A stretch of DNA of 64,000 nt from assembly GCF_910592395.1 (NCBI RefSeq), contig NC_088310.1:23017491-23081490 (forward strand), given 5' to 3'. The DNA comes from Lineus longissimus. Lineage: Eukaryota; Nemertea; Pilidiophora; Heteronemertea; Lineidae. Below the pieces are notes generated by a model. It ran no database searches and had not been told where the DNA came from. It was given only the letters and a program-made list of their open reading frames with translations. Positions 10,556 through 22,680 of this stretch are shown piece by piece. The stretch's first letter is position 1. Every line of letters begins with the position of its first letter. Made by a program: the position numbers and the translations under genes.

Positions 10556-13359
10556 ATATGCTGAACGATAAATGGTTTGGTGATAAACATGGGCCATGCT
10601 TAAAGAGCATTGATTCAGATCAATGTTTTCATGCAAGTTTGCAGAAATTCTGTCTTCATAATTGTTCCACCATAATTCCTTTTGAGCTAAATTGTCTCTC
10701 AAAATTTGCACTTCGTAACTTTATTGCATCATGTATAACGTACATCACTAGCTATATGAAGTATCTAAGTCCAGGCATTCTGACACGCTTTGTTGAAGAG
10801 AAGTTATGCCACAGCTTTCCCTAGTTCTCTCTATGGCTTGATTTATGTTTTTCGTTGATACAAAAAAGGTTATAGCTCATCTCGAAGTCAAAGATCATCA
10901 GCCTTTTGGGCCTTTAACCAATTTATAACATGAAATGATAGAATAGTACTGTGGGAACAACTGTTGCATACTTTACTTGGCTAATTTATCATTGAGGTGA
11001 TGGTAAGCAATAAAGGTGGACGCCATCTGTGTCCATTGTATGTAATTGTCGTTAAGCTAAATCAAAATGAACATTGCATAATGCAGTTCAAACAAATTTG
11101 CCGATACTTGGAATCAATAGTGATAGTATATATCTGTCTACACAATGGCACTAAATTATACTCGGTAAATATTTACCCAATTGGAATTTTTCTAATTCAA
11201 GTTAGATTTTTAATTTTTTTAACAAATGGAGTATGCCTTTAAAAGCAGTGTCAATGACGTCAAAGACTGTCACTGGCATTCTGACATGATTAATGTGCCT
11301 GATATGTAATGAGATTCATACTTACATGGTTTATGTCATGTACATTGTACAACAACATTGATGGATGAAAGTCGTGTTTCTTCAACTGTATCATGTCTTT
11401 ATGCATATTCTTCACCTTTCTTACCAAGTTCAATATATTTTACAATTCCAAGAACTCGATTGTATTCTTGATTTTTTTGGTGATCTTTTATAGCCTCATG
11501 TTTCGATACCGGTATTGCCAGAAAATTCTTCTCTCAATAGACAAATAAGTTGATAACATTCTGCTGGGCCATTTTAGTACACTCTAGCACCTTTTTATGA
11601 CTAAGATGAAAAGGTGTCTTGCAGGATCTTTCCATGAATGTTAAGGTGCATGCTCTTTGACTTCATGTATGTAATATCAAGTTTCTTAAGTTTTCAAATA
11701 AGAGGCCTTGATTTCTTGTTGCCATATTATGTCACTGCTGTTTACAACTTGAATATATCAACATCTCGAATCAACATTAAATAGTAGATACAAAATAATT
11801 AAAACATTTACTTTTTGGAAAAATTTTGCGAAAAGAAACATTCTGTCAGGGACACACTGTACAAATGTATGATTACAGATTGATGCATTCCATATCATAT
11901 TAGGAATTGGTATGCACTATCATACTACATAACTTTAGGTAATGATGAATGCATTGGATTTGGCCGGATTGTGTACCAGTTGATACATTGAATGTAAGAT
12001 ATTTTCAAAATTCGAAAATGCATTGTGGTGATAACATGGAAAATTAAACTCTACTTAATTCTTTAACTCCCAGTTTAAGTTTCTTTAGCTTACGGATCGA
12101 AATCGCCTGATACTTAGCTTGGTCTTACACCTCATTTCTGTCAGTCCTATCCAATGACATAGTGAGGCATATTTTAGCTGTAAATGGAATAAAAGCTTGG
12201 TCTATGGTTGGTCATATTTGTGTTTATATTACCCTGTATTAGGAAATTGGTGAAATGAAAAATGGTCTGATCAGCTGAGCAGTTTATTGATCTGAACAGA
12301 ACTGATAGTAGTTGATGATTGTGTCCACATGTACTTATGGTATTTAGAACACCCACCCAATCATTTCACGTCTTCTGAAATCTCATTATTTCATCGTGAG
12401 AAGGTTTTTGGCTTAAATCTCTTTTGTCATCGTAAATTCCTCTGGACTTACACAAATGTAGAGATATTCACACACAATAGACACCAATTCATAATCATAA
12501 CGCATAAGTAGGCTACGTACTCCAGCACCCACCCCCGCACAATATGGGAGAGTTTTCGTATGACACTGACATAATTATGAACTCCCACACTTATACTCTA
12601 AACTTCACAGAAATGATTTTATTAACCTGGATAAAACTTTATTCGCGCATTTCCAGGTCAGTTATTAATGAGACCATAGCCATACATTGATAAGTCACAA
12701 TAAGAGTCATTCAGAAGACGCACAGCCTTTAAAGGGAACTTTCCTATTGCCAACCTGGAACATGTCTCAAGTCTCCTTTTAACAGCTGGTACACAAATAC
12801 TGTTACTTATCATGAAGTGTACCTTCTGAGTAGTGGTTGTGTTTTTGGGTTTTTTTCTACCTGGAAGGTCACAGACACTGTATTTTGGATCGCATCACTC
12901 TTACTTCTATCCGCAGTGATTTCATTGGCATTTGCCCGGCACAGTTGGCCGCAAGAGAAATTGAGAGGATACATGATACAGACCATTACCAAAATCAAGT
13001 TTTTACACATTTTTTGGCAAACAAACAAAACATGCTAAGGAATGTGAAAACTATGACTATCACTTGAATTCCCCTTTGGCAACAAAATCATCAGAATTCC
13101 TCAAAGTGCAAAATCGTTCCGAGTATCGTATTTCAATCATAGGTGAATAAATTTCATGAAGACTTCAAATAAAGCTCTCAGGTTGACCTCCTATGAAATA
13201 TTCCCTTGAGGGTTCTGTAGAAAGGAATTATTTATGAATACCAGAATATTAAAAATTTGGTTATATTACTTCAAGAAGGACGTGATCAAGCCTAACGGTA
13301 GTTTTTTTAGGGCTACATTTGTACAAAAAGATTATTGGCTTCAGTTCAACTTCATAATC

Positions 13360-13450
13360 ATGAAGTGGAGAGTTTGACTCTTCGAAGAATCACCACTGTG
13401 TGGTTCTTGTGTCCTTGAGCAAGAAACCCTAAATGAACGGGAAGTAGTTT
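13360..13450 (+). mobile_element. SINE-body-like fragment
   Basis: A phrase resembling GTGTCCTTGAGCAAGAAACC, preceded by TGTGTGGTT, occurs around 13400-13430. Variants of 'TGTGTCCTTGGGCAAGGCAC' are common in the bodies of tRNA-derived SINEs of aquatic animals. No tRNA-like head is clear upstream. The call rests on this phrase alone. Confidence 0.3.
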
Positions 13451-16400
13451 GGTACCTTTTGACAGCCCACGAAAATGCATGTTTCCGATTAATTTGAATG
13501 GGGAGGGGGATAAAGAGCCTTTAACACTTACTCAAGTCCTTTTTAACCACACAAACATTGTTGTACACTGACTAGATTGAAGGGTATTTTTCACTGGCTC
13601 ATTAGTCTTGTGGTTGATCATCCTATTATTGTTGATTAACGACTTAATCACACAACGTAATCTTTGTTTAAGGTTTCCAGTATAACATGGCGCAGAGGCG
13701 GCCATGTGTATCAAGCTGATATGGAAAGATTTAAACTAATAGTGACACTAATTAAGCATTCCAAAAATCATGTTCCGAAGTGTAAACTTGGCACCATTTG
13801 TGGTGGCGACGAAGTCACCTAATTTTGGTGAGCCTGATTTAAAAAGAAAATGTTTGAAAGATTTTGGAAGACATAGTGTGATCTTCATATCTTTTTGTTA
13901 TGCACTGTGTCAGTGTTCACAGAATTGAACTGCTCACACTGTGACCATTCCAATGATATAGGCTTGGCATTGTTATTATTGTGTCTACTCAAATACCATG
14001 TGAGCCCGGCATTTTCTCATTTCTTAAAATACTTTGACCACTCCATTATATGAGCCTGACTTATTCTCATTACTGTGCAACCACTCAGTTATGTAAGCCA
14101 GACATATTTTCTATTTTATTCAAGACGAAGTCTCTCGAGCTCTTTTTAAAGCACCACAGCATGTACCAGCCCAAAGGTTACCTCAGTAAATAGCATGGGT
14201 TCTTCGAGCTGACCCGAAATAGTATGCATGGATTGTGGCCTTACATCTATAGGGTACATACCACCATAGGCTAAGACATACTTTAAATGATTTGTGTGAT
14301 TGTTATACTGGCACCCCATAGATCTCGTAACAACATTAGGCTTTCTTTAACTTGACCAATTGGCCTCGTCAATTCTTTCTCTAAATACAGCTAATCGGAT
14401 ATTGTCACCACAAAAATTATTAGAATTTTAAAGTTGATTAGGCCTAATCCAATTTGCATATTGATAAAATGTTCTATAGCAACAGGGTTTATATGATTAA
14501 GGTTTTTAGTGTTATTCTGAGAGATTTCAAATGGTCCAAGGCCTATGTTGTCCTTTTTTCACACAAGTAGCACAGTCATGACTGAAGTATTGCCAAACGT
14601 TAATTAACCATCCATTATTCTTTATGATTTTTACTCTCAGAACAACCTTGCTGCCCAAAAATTCAGAAGTAGATTTCAAAATTTGTTTTACATGAACTTG
14701 AACCGATATTTCTAGGCCACCTTTTATATATGCAGGGTCTTATCAAACTTGAAACCTGCCGAGTAGGGACATTTTTGCAATCAATGATAAAAAAGCATGC
14801 AGGTATTTCTAGGAACGGAAAACAAATAGAACACGAGTTTTAAAAAAACCTGCTCATGTATGTTAAGTGTGGGAAATGCCTAAAGATAATTTTCCTACGT
14901 GATTTAAGTACTAAGTAGTACAATGAGTAGTATTGTTAAGTTTCACTTCAGAATCGTAACAAAATTACAGTGTAATAGGTCTGATACTTTGTCACTTTGT
15001 CTGTCCACCTTAAGGGCTTACTTAACTTCCGATTAGAATTGCAATTATTAGTCACTTGCTTGGAGTCAATGAATCGAAGAGGATGTCTGATTGGATGCAA
15101 TAAGTTGAAGGATATGTGTTTACCTTTCCTAATGTAACATGATATAACTTAGATGTAAATAGAATGAAATGGCAAGAAAGGCAATGATAATGGCAAGTAA
15201 TGATTATTAGCCACTGACCTTGTTAAGTTTCAGTTTTGAAAGTTGTTTGGGGCTGAGAAACTAAGTTCTTTGACTGAAAATCATGCTACACATGAGGTTT
15301 TGGACTTGAACAGAATTGTGTTGACATCCAGAAATCCCAATAGCAATGGACACTATCCACCAGGACACCCTAAAGCATCAAAGCTTTACAACTAATGAGG
15401 AAAGTGAATTCAAGGAATGCAACCACATAAACATCATGGGATTATGATGGCGGTGAAATATGTCTCCACTGTTATGTGGCACACTCAACCAATCAAGAAT
15501 AACAACATGCCACTTTGATCGGCAAGTCCTGTTTGCCGTTACTTGGCCCTCATCATTAATCATTTACCTTCAAGTGGTTCGATTGATTTCTTAGAAAGTT
15601 TGGTAAGCATTAAAGTTACCTGGTACATTAGAGAAAGGATGCTTGTTCGATCAGTTGGTGGTATGCTCCTTCCCAATTCGAGGCAGAATGTTTTTTCTTG
15701 CTCTGATATATTCCTCAAAGGTAATTTTTGTGGGCTGTGGAAATGATATCCAATCCCTCATGTTCCTGCGATAATAGTGACCCAATAATACTCTTCCTTT
15801 GATGGTAGGAATCTTAAAACAATAGCAAAGCTTACCGGGTGAGCTTACAGGATGGAGTGATACTCCTTGTCACAAGCTGTGGAAACCAGAATATTGTAAC
15901 TATCCTGCAAGAAAGAATTCTGTACCATGCCAATCAATTTTACGAAGTAGAGCTGAAAGCTTGAATGATGATAATGTTATTTCAGATCGGAATAACTCTG
16001 AAACATGGCTGTTGAAGATATCCCAATTATACAACAAGCAATCTCGAATCTCCCTCAGCTTTCCTGCTAGATGGAAATCAATCCATTTGCAAGTTGCAAG
16101 TTGGATTTGTACGCCGATAAACTGCAATGTGTTCAGGATTTGCTGATCTATTAAGAATTTGTCTGGCGATTTCCTGATAAATTTTGATATTCTCCTTTAT
16201 GAAGGTATGGTGACTCTCTAACTGACTGTGCAGATTTTCTTCAGGGTCTGCAGTTTCCTCCTACATATCATTATGTATTACCAAATATTGTTTATAGAAC
16301 TTATGTCCCAGTTAATGCCCAGCTTTCAACTCAATGTTTTACCATCACTCGTAGGGTAGGTATCCCCTAAAGCATGGTCTATCGCAAACGTCTGCACTAT

Positions 16401-16919
16401 CAAGATTGAAAGTGTAACAATTATAGAGGGTAAGATATTAGCCTGTTTCTTGTAAATAGATTACAACAAACCTTCTGATGTTGTCGGAAATCTTGCAATG
16501 TTAACGAGGAATCTTTTTATTCAGGTGGAAACTACTACCCATATTATCTTCTGTCTACCTTCTGACTGCCTTGTTAATTTACTAATTAATTGTGTTATGC
16601 CAACTTAGATAGAATGTTGCTCCATGCTCCAAGACAGTACATAGTTATATCTAGGTGGTAATTGCAGTTGTGGTTTGATTGAATACAACTCACTGCCTTG
16701 CATCATTCAAGTAATAGAAAAAGTTACATTACGTCTGTCTGAGATACCCACAACTTTAATTGCAGAACAGACGCCGGATGCAGTTTGATTTTTACATGTA
16801 ACAAGTTCAAGGTTTGAAGCTAAGTTACAAGAATCTCCAAAGCCTCTTGCCTCCGCAGTGAACAAAATTATTGTGAGTTATGCTCGCAGAATACAACCCT
16901 CCTCACGTTCTCTCAGAGT

Positions 16920-17194
16920 AGGCGCTATAATATTGCTACAGCAATGGCCTGTTTCTTCAAGCGTGATGTATAGGCACTATAATACTACAGTAATGGCCTG
17001 TTTCTTCAAGCGCAATGTATAGGCACTATAATACTACAGTAATGGCCTGTTTCTTCAAGCGTAATGTGTAGGCACTATAATGCTACAGTAATGGCCTGTT
17101 TCTTCAAGCGTAACGTGTAGGCACTATAATGCTACAGTAATGGCCTGTTTCTTCAAGTGTAATATGTAGGCACTATGTTTCTTCAAGAGTAATG
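16920..17194. repeat. 49-bp minisatellite, six copies
   Basis: The unit begins AGGCACTATAATACTACAGT and ends with a form of TTCTTCAAGCGTAATGTGT. Copies start at 16920, 16972, 17021, 17070, 17119 and 17168. Spacing is exactly 49 bp except for the first (52 bp, a 3-base insertion), and the last copy has an internal deletion. Copies differ at only a few positions, so the array is fairly young. It ends 16 bp before the exon-like block at 17211. Confidence 0.92.
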
Positions 17195-17210
17195 CTGCAC
17201 TTTCTTTCAG

Positions 17211-17271
17211 CATGAATCTAATGCATTGCTCTAGATTTGATACACCTAGGAGCATTGAATTGCATCTTGAG
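17211..17271 (+). CDS. exon-like block with strong splice borders
   Basis: The block follows a good acceptor (CTTTCTTTCAG, ending 17210) and runs into a near-perfect donor (GAG|GTAAGT at 17272). Only one frame is open: one base completing a previous codon, then 20 codons starting MNLMHCSRFDTPRSIEL, ending on a codon boundary. It could be an internal coding exon or a 5' exon whose ATG lies one base in. No family was recognised. Lying directly behind a minisatellite, the borders could also be accidental. Confidence 0.3.
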
Positions 17272-19049
17272 GTAAGTGAATTATGACTTATATCAGACCG
17301 GGGTATCATCTCATTCACTTGATATCAAAACACATGTTGAAAGCCATACATCTGTCTCACAATTGTTTCAGGCCAGGCTCTGGTATGATGTATACGTGTA
17401 CAAAATGTGAATAGATATATTGCATTTGAAATATCCTGGTTGTGCTCTACAGTACATCTCAACTCATTTTAGGGATTAAATAATTGGAAATATTTCAAAT
17501 TGAATGTACAGAATGTCACATATGTTTTTAACCCTGATCCAAACATCTCTTTGGGCAAGAATTCCATGACTTCTTCACCTAAGAGGTAGTACGATTACTA
17601 GACAAACAATTGGGTGGTCTTCATCAACAACAAAAACAACAACACAACTCCCAACATCCTTTCATCTCAAATTATGCAAACAGGATGGGAACTTATCCTG
17701 GAATCTCAATTAAACATTAATCACAAATTGTTACTCACCTGCCTAGGCTACTAATTAACTAGGGGCTGAAATTGCAAAACTATGAAAAGAACGAGGAAGA
17801 CGTTTCTAATAAGTTTGTGTGTCCCCTTTCTCGAACCTCCACACTGGTGGTGAAAAACTCAATTATGCCCGGTTAATCCCCCAAAGGTACAGCTTTTTTT
17901 TGCTTCAGTACAGTGATTGCTTTATTTACATTCTGATGTTTATAGAAAAACCAGGGAAGAAAAATGAAAGTTAGAAATTATTTAGAAGGTACTACATCCC
18001 CGTCGGCAGCCATTGGCGTTTCTCCGTCAAAATTTCCAGGAAACTTGTATCTTTGATCTCGACGAACAGGTTGTTCCTGTCAGATTGTATGTATCTTTAA
18101 ACGATCCTGACATACTACTTGGTGTTAGACAGAAGTGCTTACTGTACCTGTCATTTATCATATGTGTGGTACACGGGTCTCTACAGACTATTTCATGAGC
18201 GATGTTCCTAGCATCTCACCTTTTCATGTTGTTTCATGGGCATATTTTCTACTCCACCATGACCAATGGCTATGCACACTTAAATACCACTGCTTTATAA
18301 CCAACCAACAATCGAGGTTTAGTGGATCTCCTGACATTGTCTCCAAACTGATAATAAATGAAATATAAAAGACATAGATTGGCATTGTCAGGTAGAAAAG
18401 ATGATACTTAGATGAGCTTTCCTTGCCATCGTACTTTCTATTAGTTACCCAAAGAGTCTGCAAGTGCAATTTGTTTGGAACCAACATTATGTATCCTGAA
18501 CCATTGTATTAACAGTAAGTTGTAAAAATTGTCTGTGTTTATCTTTGCTGTCAGTGTATCATTGTGGGTCTGTGCTTGAAGAATGCTTACTTCCTATGTT
18601 GGAAACAAGCAGTTTCACCTGAACTCCTACGAAAGTTACTTTCTGCCAAGGAAACCTAGTTTGGTAAAACGTTTTGCAAGTTTGAGATAGATAAGCATTT
18701 CGCAGACCAAATATCACTTGCTGGGCTCCCCTAACCAGTAACAAATCCAGTTCGGACCTTGCCTGGCAGCATATCACTATCAGAAAGGAATGGCTTTTTG
18801 AATGAAGAAGCAAGTCAGGTTCTATCGTCAAATGATTGCAGGTATAGACAAATCGTCATATTACTGATCGACCTTGATAAATCTGCATGATGCCTTTCAC
18901 CAAAACCTCTGTGGAGGTAGATACTCAGAGTAATCAAACTGACGATGATAAAACAGGTCATGTAACTACAAATCAACAAATTACTTAGTCACTTTGTTAA
19001 CAAAAGTCGTATGAACACAATTAAGTCATGCTCAATTTATGAAGTATTA
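17272..19049. other. CpG-poor, intron-like sequence
   Basis: No gene was identified. A (CAA)-rich stretch occurs near 17620-17650. A strong minus-strand donor (GGCAG|GTGAGT) lies near 17733, but the 27 bases behind it contain stops in every frame. Overlapping open frames at 18135-18487 and 18559-18831 have no family resemblance. Confidence 0.4.
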
Positions 19050-20150
19050 AATTTTGTTTGAACTGAACAAAGTCATGATACACAATGAAGTTGTTTGAAC
19101 TGAACTTTATCTTGTTGTTAATGTTTATCATCGAGTTGTTTGAACTAACAAGGTCATGATCTATTAACTACGAAGTTGAATGAACTATATCTTGTTCATG
19201 TTTGTTTTTTGTTTTTTTTTAACTGAATGAGGTCATAATCCATTTACCATAAAGTTGTTCGGACTGAACTATATATTGTTCATGTTTTTTATTGGGTTGT
19301 TTGAATTGAACTAGATAATGTTCTATTTCCTAGGGAGGTACCTAAGGAGATTGTTTAAACTTGGTGCTGTTCTGTTGCTAATGGGCAAGTTGCTAGCTAG
19401 TGGGTGAGGATGCCAAGGATTTTTCCACGTGGTCATTGGTGTGCCACAGAAGCAGCTTCACACATTCAAACACCAGTATATTTGCATAAAATCATTCAGA
19501 AAACATCATACTTATCATTCGGCCTAAAAACTTTCAGGTTTTTTCTTCGATCAGTGGTTTCTCATAGCAAAGCAACATCATAGAAACAAATTTATGGCTC
19601 CAGAAATAGGCTTGTGTTTACGTGATTGGTGGCCTGTGTTTGCACATCAGATACAGTATGATACATAGTCGTTTACTTATAAACAAGTATGTCTACAAAT
19701 TTCCCCTGCAGAAAAAGTGCATTACAGGTAATTGGTAGCGTAATGTGGTGTACATACACTGCTAATGGGTGACAAAGAACAAAAAGAATTTAACTTAACG
19801 AAGAATAAAGATCGTCTGTTGGTTTGGAGAATTTTCAAAATAAACTAGGTCATGATCTGTTGCATACAGACGTGTTCGAACAGTGCTCGGTAATTATCTG
19901 TTACATATACATGCACATATGTCCGAACAGTACTTTGTTATGTCAATGATAGAAATGTTTGAACTGTGCTAGGCCGCATGATCGGTTACTTGTTATGATC
20001 TGTCAATGATAGAAATGTTTGAACTGTGCTAGGCCGCATGATCGGTTACTTGTTATGATCTGTCAATGATAGAAATGTTTGAACTGTACTAGGCCGCATG
20101 ATCGGTTACTTTTTAAGTTGTTTGAACTGAACCTAGCCATGGTATTTGAG
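19050..20150. repeat. decayed tandem array built on a GTTTGAACTG motif
   Basis: Variants of GTTGTTTGAACTGAAC followed by AGGTCATGATC recur every few tens of bases, for example near 19058, 19090, 19134, 19250, 19298, 19860 and 20116. The copies are diverged and unequally spaced. The 60-bp repeat at 19941-20110 is a sharp local re-expansion inside this older array. Confidence 0.6.
19941..20110. repeat. 60-bp tandem repeat, near-identical
   Basis: Two complete 60-bp units (19941-20000 and 20001-20060) are identical, and a third (20061-20110, partial) differs by one base. Each begins TGTCAATGATAGAAATGTTT and contains GGCCGCATGATCGG. Such identity among diverged relatives means a recent duplication or an assembly collapse or expansion. 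Confidence 0.93.
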
Positions 20151-21252
20151 CTGGGACTGTAATGATAGATCTAAAATGTGTTTGACTCTGACATCTGCAC
20201 AACTGTATTGATATTGACATAATAGTTTGCCTTTTTGTTCAAGTAGGACTATAACCTTAATATCAAGATATAATCATGAAAACCTGAGAGCCCTTAATGT
20301 CATAACCAACCAAAGATCGATTTTCAAAGCCTATTACTACAGGTTATGCTTGGTTGGTAAACTCATCAAGTACAATGTGAATGACCCTTGTTTTCTGTGA
20401 TTATTTGCTGATACTGGTTACTCTACCTGGAGGACAATTGTGTCAAAGTTTAGAAAGTTTAGAAATTTTTTTTTTAAAGTTAAGGACGTTGAAAAGGTGA
20501 AGTGAAAGTTTTTTGTCTACAGTCTACTATCAACATGCAGAGTTTATCATCAGACCTTACGCTTTAACCCTGCTCTGAAGATAACATAAGGCTTGGTGTT
20601 AGGTTGGGTGTCAGGAGGGTTCGTTGGTTTACGTCTAACAGAACTGAGCAATCAAGTTGTTAAAAACAAGTTGTAATGAAAAAGAGTTAATGATCAAGCT
20701 GCCATTCAACTACTGTTGATTTGAAATGAATAATAAGTGAGGCATATGCTGCTAAAAGTTGTGGATACATTTCAAGAGATATCTAGGTAGTGTGAGGGTC
20801 AGTTGCACTTGTTAACCTTTCCCGGTCAAGCCAGAGTACAGACTGGGGAGATACACAGACCAGGAGCCTTCACTTCTCATGTCAGATGGTAAAGCAAAGG
20901 ATGCAATGATTTACTTATCCTTTCATCAACTGGTCAGCCAAAACAAGTCTGAACCAGAAACATAGTAACAGCTTTTTTCAAAGTTCTGGTCAACAGAGAT
21001 GTGCATGAAAACTTATACATGTATATCTTTCCAAAATGAAACATGTGAGAAGATTGTTCCCAATTCGAAATTAAATATATCTCTAACTCTTTTATTACAT
21101 GTTGAAAGCTCGTAAGACCATTCAGGAAAGTTGTAAAAAAAACCTCAATGAAAGATATCTTGACTTTCGTATATTTATTCTCATGGGAAAATTGCAGTCA
21201 GACACCAAGTCTCAAGTCTCTTATCGAGCAATTCCATTTTTATTTCCTACAG

Positions 21253-21279
21253 GTCCATGAGACAGGATATGACATGAGA
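21253..21279 (+). CDS. possible 27-nt microexon, or longer terminal exon
   Basis: An excellent acceptor (TTTTTATTTCCTACAG) is followed by the open frame VHETGYDMR and then a GTGAGA donor at 21280. If that donor is not used, the frame continues 31 more codons to a TGA at 21373-21375. The phase is 0 on both sides, which matches the end of the 17211-17271 block. I do not recognise the peptide. It could be one of the many false splice pairs expected in introns. Confidence 0.2.
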
Positions 21280-21481
21280 GTGAGATTTCCTCTTATGCTC
21301 TGCGATTGTCTTAACTATTTATCGGCCTACTACAATATGTACATAAAACAATGTCAAGTCATGTCTATAAACTGATCATTAACACAGTTCAGCAGTTTTT
21401 TGTTTACCCTAGCGTCATATTAATTTGATCATTTACACAAGTTAAGAGAAGATCTTCTGAACAATACCTTCACAAAATGCA

Positions 21482-21635
21482 GGACTATGATTGGTTTCAG
21501 AGCAGATATATTGAACTATTTTTGGCTTCAGAACAGACATATTGAACTATAATTGTGTTGACACTAAACTATGATTGGCATTTGAGTATACATTCTAAAC
21601 TATGATGGGAATCAGAGCAGACACATTGGGCTTTA
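21482..21635. repeat. diverged tandem repeat, about 37 bp, five copies
   Basis: Versions of AACTATGATTGGTTTCAGAGCAGACATATTG follow one another from about 21482. The clearest copies are near 21484, 21518, 21545, 21575 and 21600. Copies share roughly two thirds of their bases. There is no coding meaning. Confidence 0.6.
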
Positions 21636-22527
21636 TTTGTTATCGAAGTTGACATTTTCATCCATAGTTTGGATTCAAGTTTGTGGAGAAGTTAACAATC
21701 TCGGAACGAAAAATGATAATTACAAACTGGTATCGTTACCATCTAAGTTTGGTAAAGTTGTGTCATAAATAGATAAGACTTTCAGTCAATCAGTTTTTAA
21801 AATAGAATTTGTTGGGTTAATTCAAACTAATTGAATTACAAAAACATAGTTGTGCTGATAAACAACAAAGATAAAGGGGAACACCAGAGGGATGATTACT
21901 GCTTGATGATGTAGATTTTCTTTTTCACTGTATAAAAAAAGTGGAACATTCTTGACAAGATTTTCCAGAAACTAAAATATTTTGGCGAACTTTTCTTTTG
22001 TTGAGAAAATTCACTAATTCAAATCAACTTACCATTTTCGCCGAATAATCCAAATAATGAGCTCCAAAGGCAGTTCTCAAGAATTCAATGAATTCATTGA
22101 AAAGTTGTTAGATGTTTTTCTCCCCAATGCACTTTTACTGAAAGAAATTCACATTTGTCGTGCTGCAACACAAATAGTACTTTTTCAGCCACAAGAATAT
22201 AATTCTTCACATTAAGAACAGCATCCTGCGTTTTAGTCATAATCCACTGGGTTAATCTCTTTAAAGGAATTTTACTTCTACAAAATGTGATGTAGTATAT
22301 ATCCCTCTGAATTTTCCAGTATGTGTAATACTGACTTCGTTTCTCTAAGACAGAATCATTTTGTTCTAACTTTAAATCAAGCTAATCCCGTGTGTGGTAC
22401 CTTCTTTTCAAGAAAATGTATCCAAATTTCTATTAGAACAGACTTAAAATTCTTAGTAAGAACTAAGCACAGTTAACTCAATCAGTTTAAGCAATTACCA
22501 TTGCATTCCTTCTCCTCTTGTAGCAGT

Positions 22528-22680
22528 TAACCAGCGGTTTAGCTCAGTTAGCACTGCCTGTGAGGCTAATGAGTCGATAATGCCAACCGTCTCGAGTTAC
22601 CTCTTCAAGCCTCATTCTGAAGTCAACGCTACACTCTACTGCCAGTTATGTAGGGTCCTGCATACTTAATGATACTGGAA
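22528..22680 (+). mobile_element. tRNA-derived SINE fragment
   Basis: Positions 22533-22560 read like a tRNA D-arm and A box (TTTAGCTCAGTTAGCACTG). A weak B-box equivalent (CTCGAGTTACC) follows about 45 bp later. No acceptor stem can be closed and the anticodon arm is poor, so this is not a working tRNA. The following 100 bp would be the SINE body. No oligo-A tail or target duplication is evident. Confidence 0.5.

Larger units (their letters stand above)
8701..16919. other. CpG-depleted, intron-like sequence
   Basis: CpG is very rare: about 5 in 9001-10000 by hand count, against roughly 30 expected from base composition. TpG and CpA are correspondingly common. I find no convincing exon. Items of note are a perfect hairpin at 10522-10555, a SINE-body-like phrase near 13400 (GTGTCCTTGAGCAAGAAACC), and a 20-bp word at 9581-9600 repeated with one mismatch at 12499-12518. 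Open frames are short. The best reading is a large intron of a methylated gene. Confidence 0.5.

Noticed and set aside
15900-16146. Opposite frames of 75 and 61 codons
   Set aside because: Both strands are open together, and neither has splice support or a recognisable product.
16920-17194. CRISPR-like direct repeat array
   Set aside because: Units are contiguous 49-bp tandem repeats without unique spacers, in an animal-type genome. The same applies to 46312-46739 and 19941-20110.
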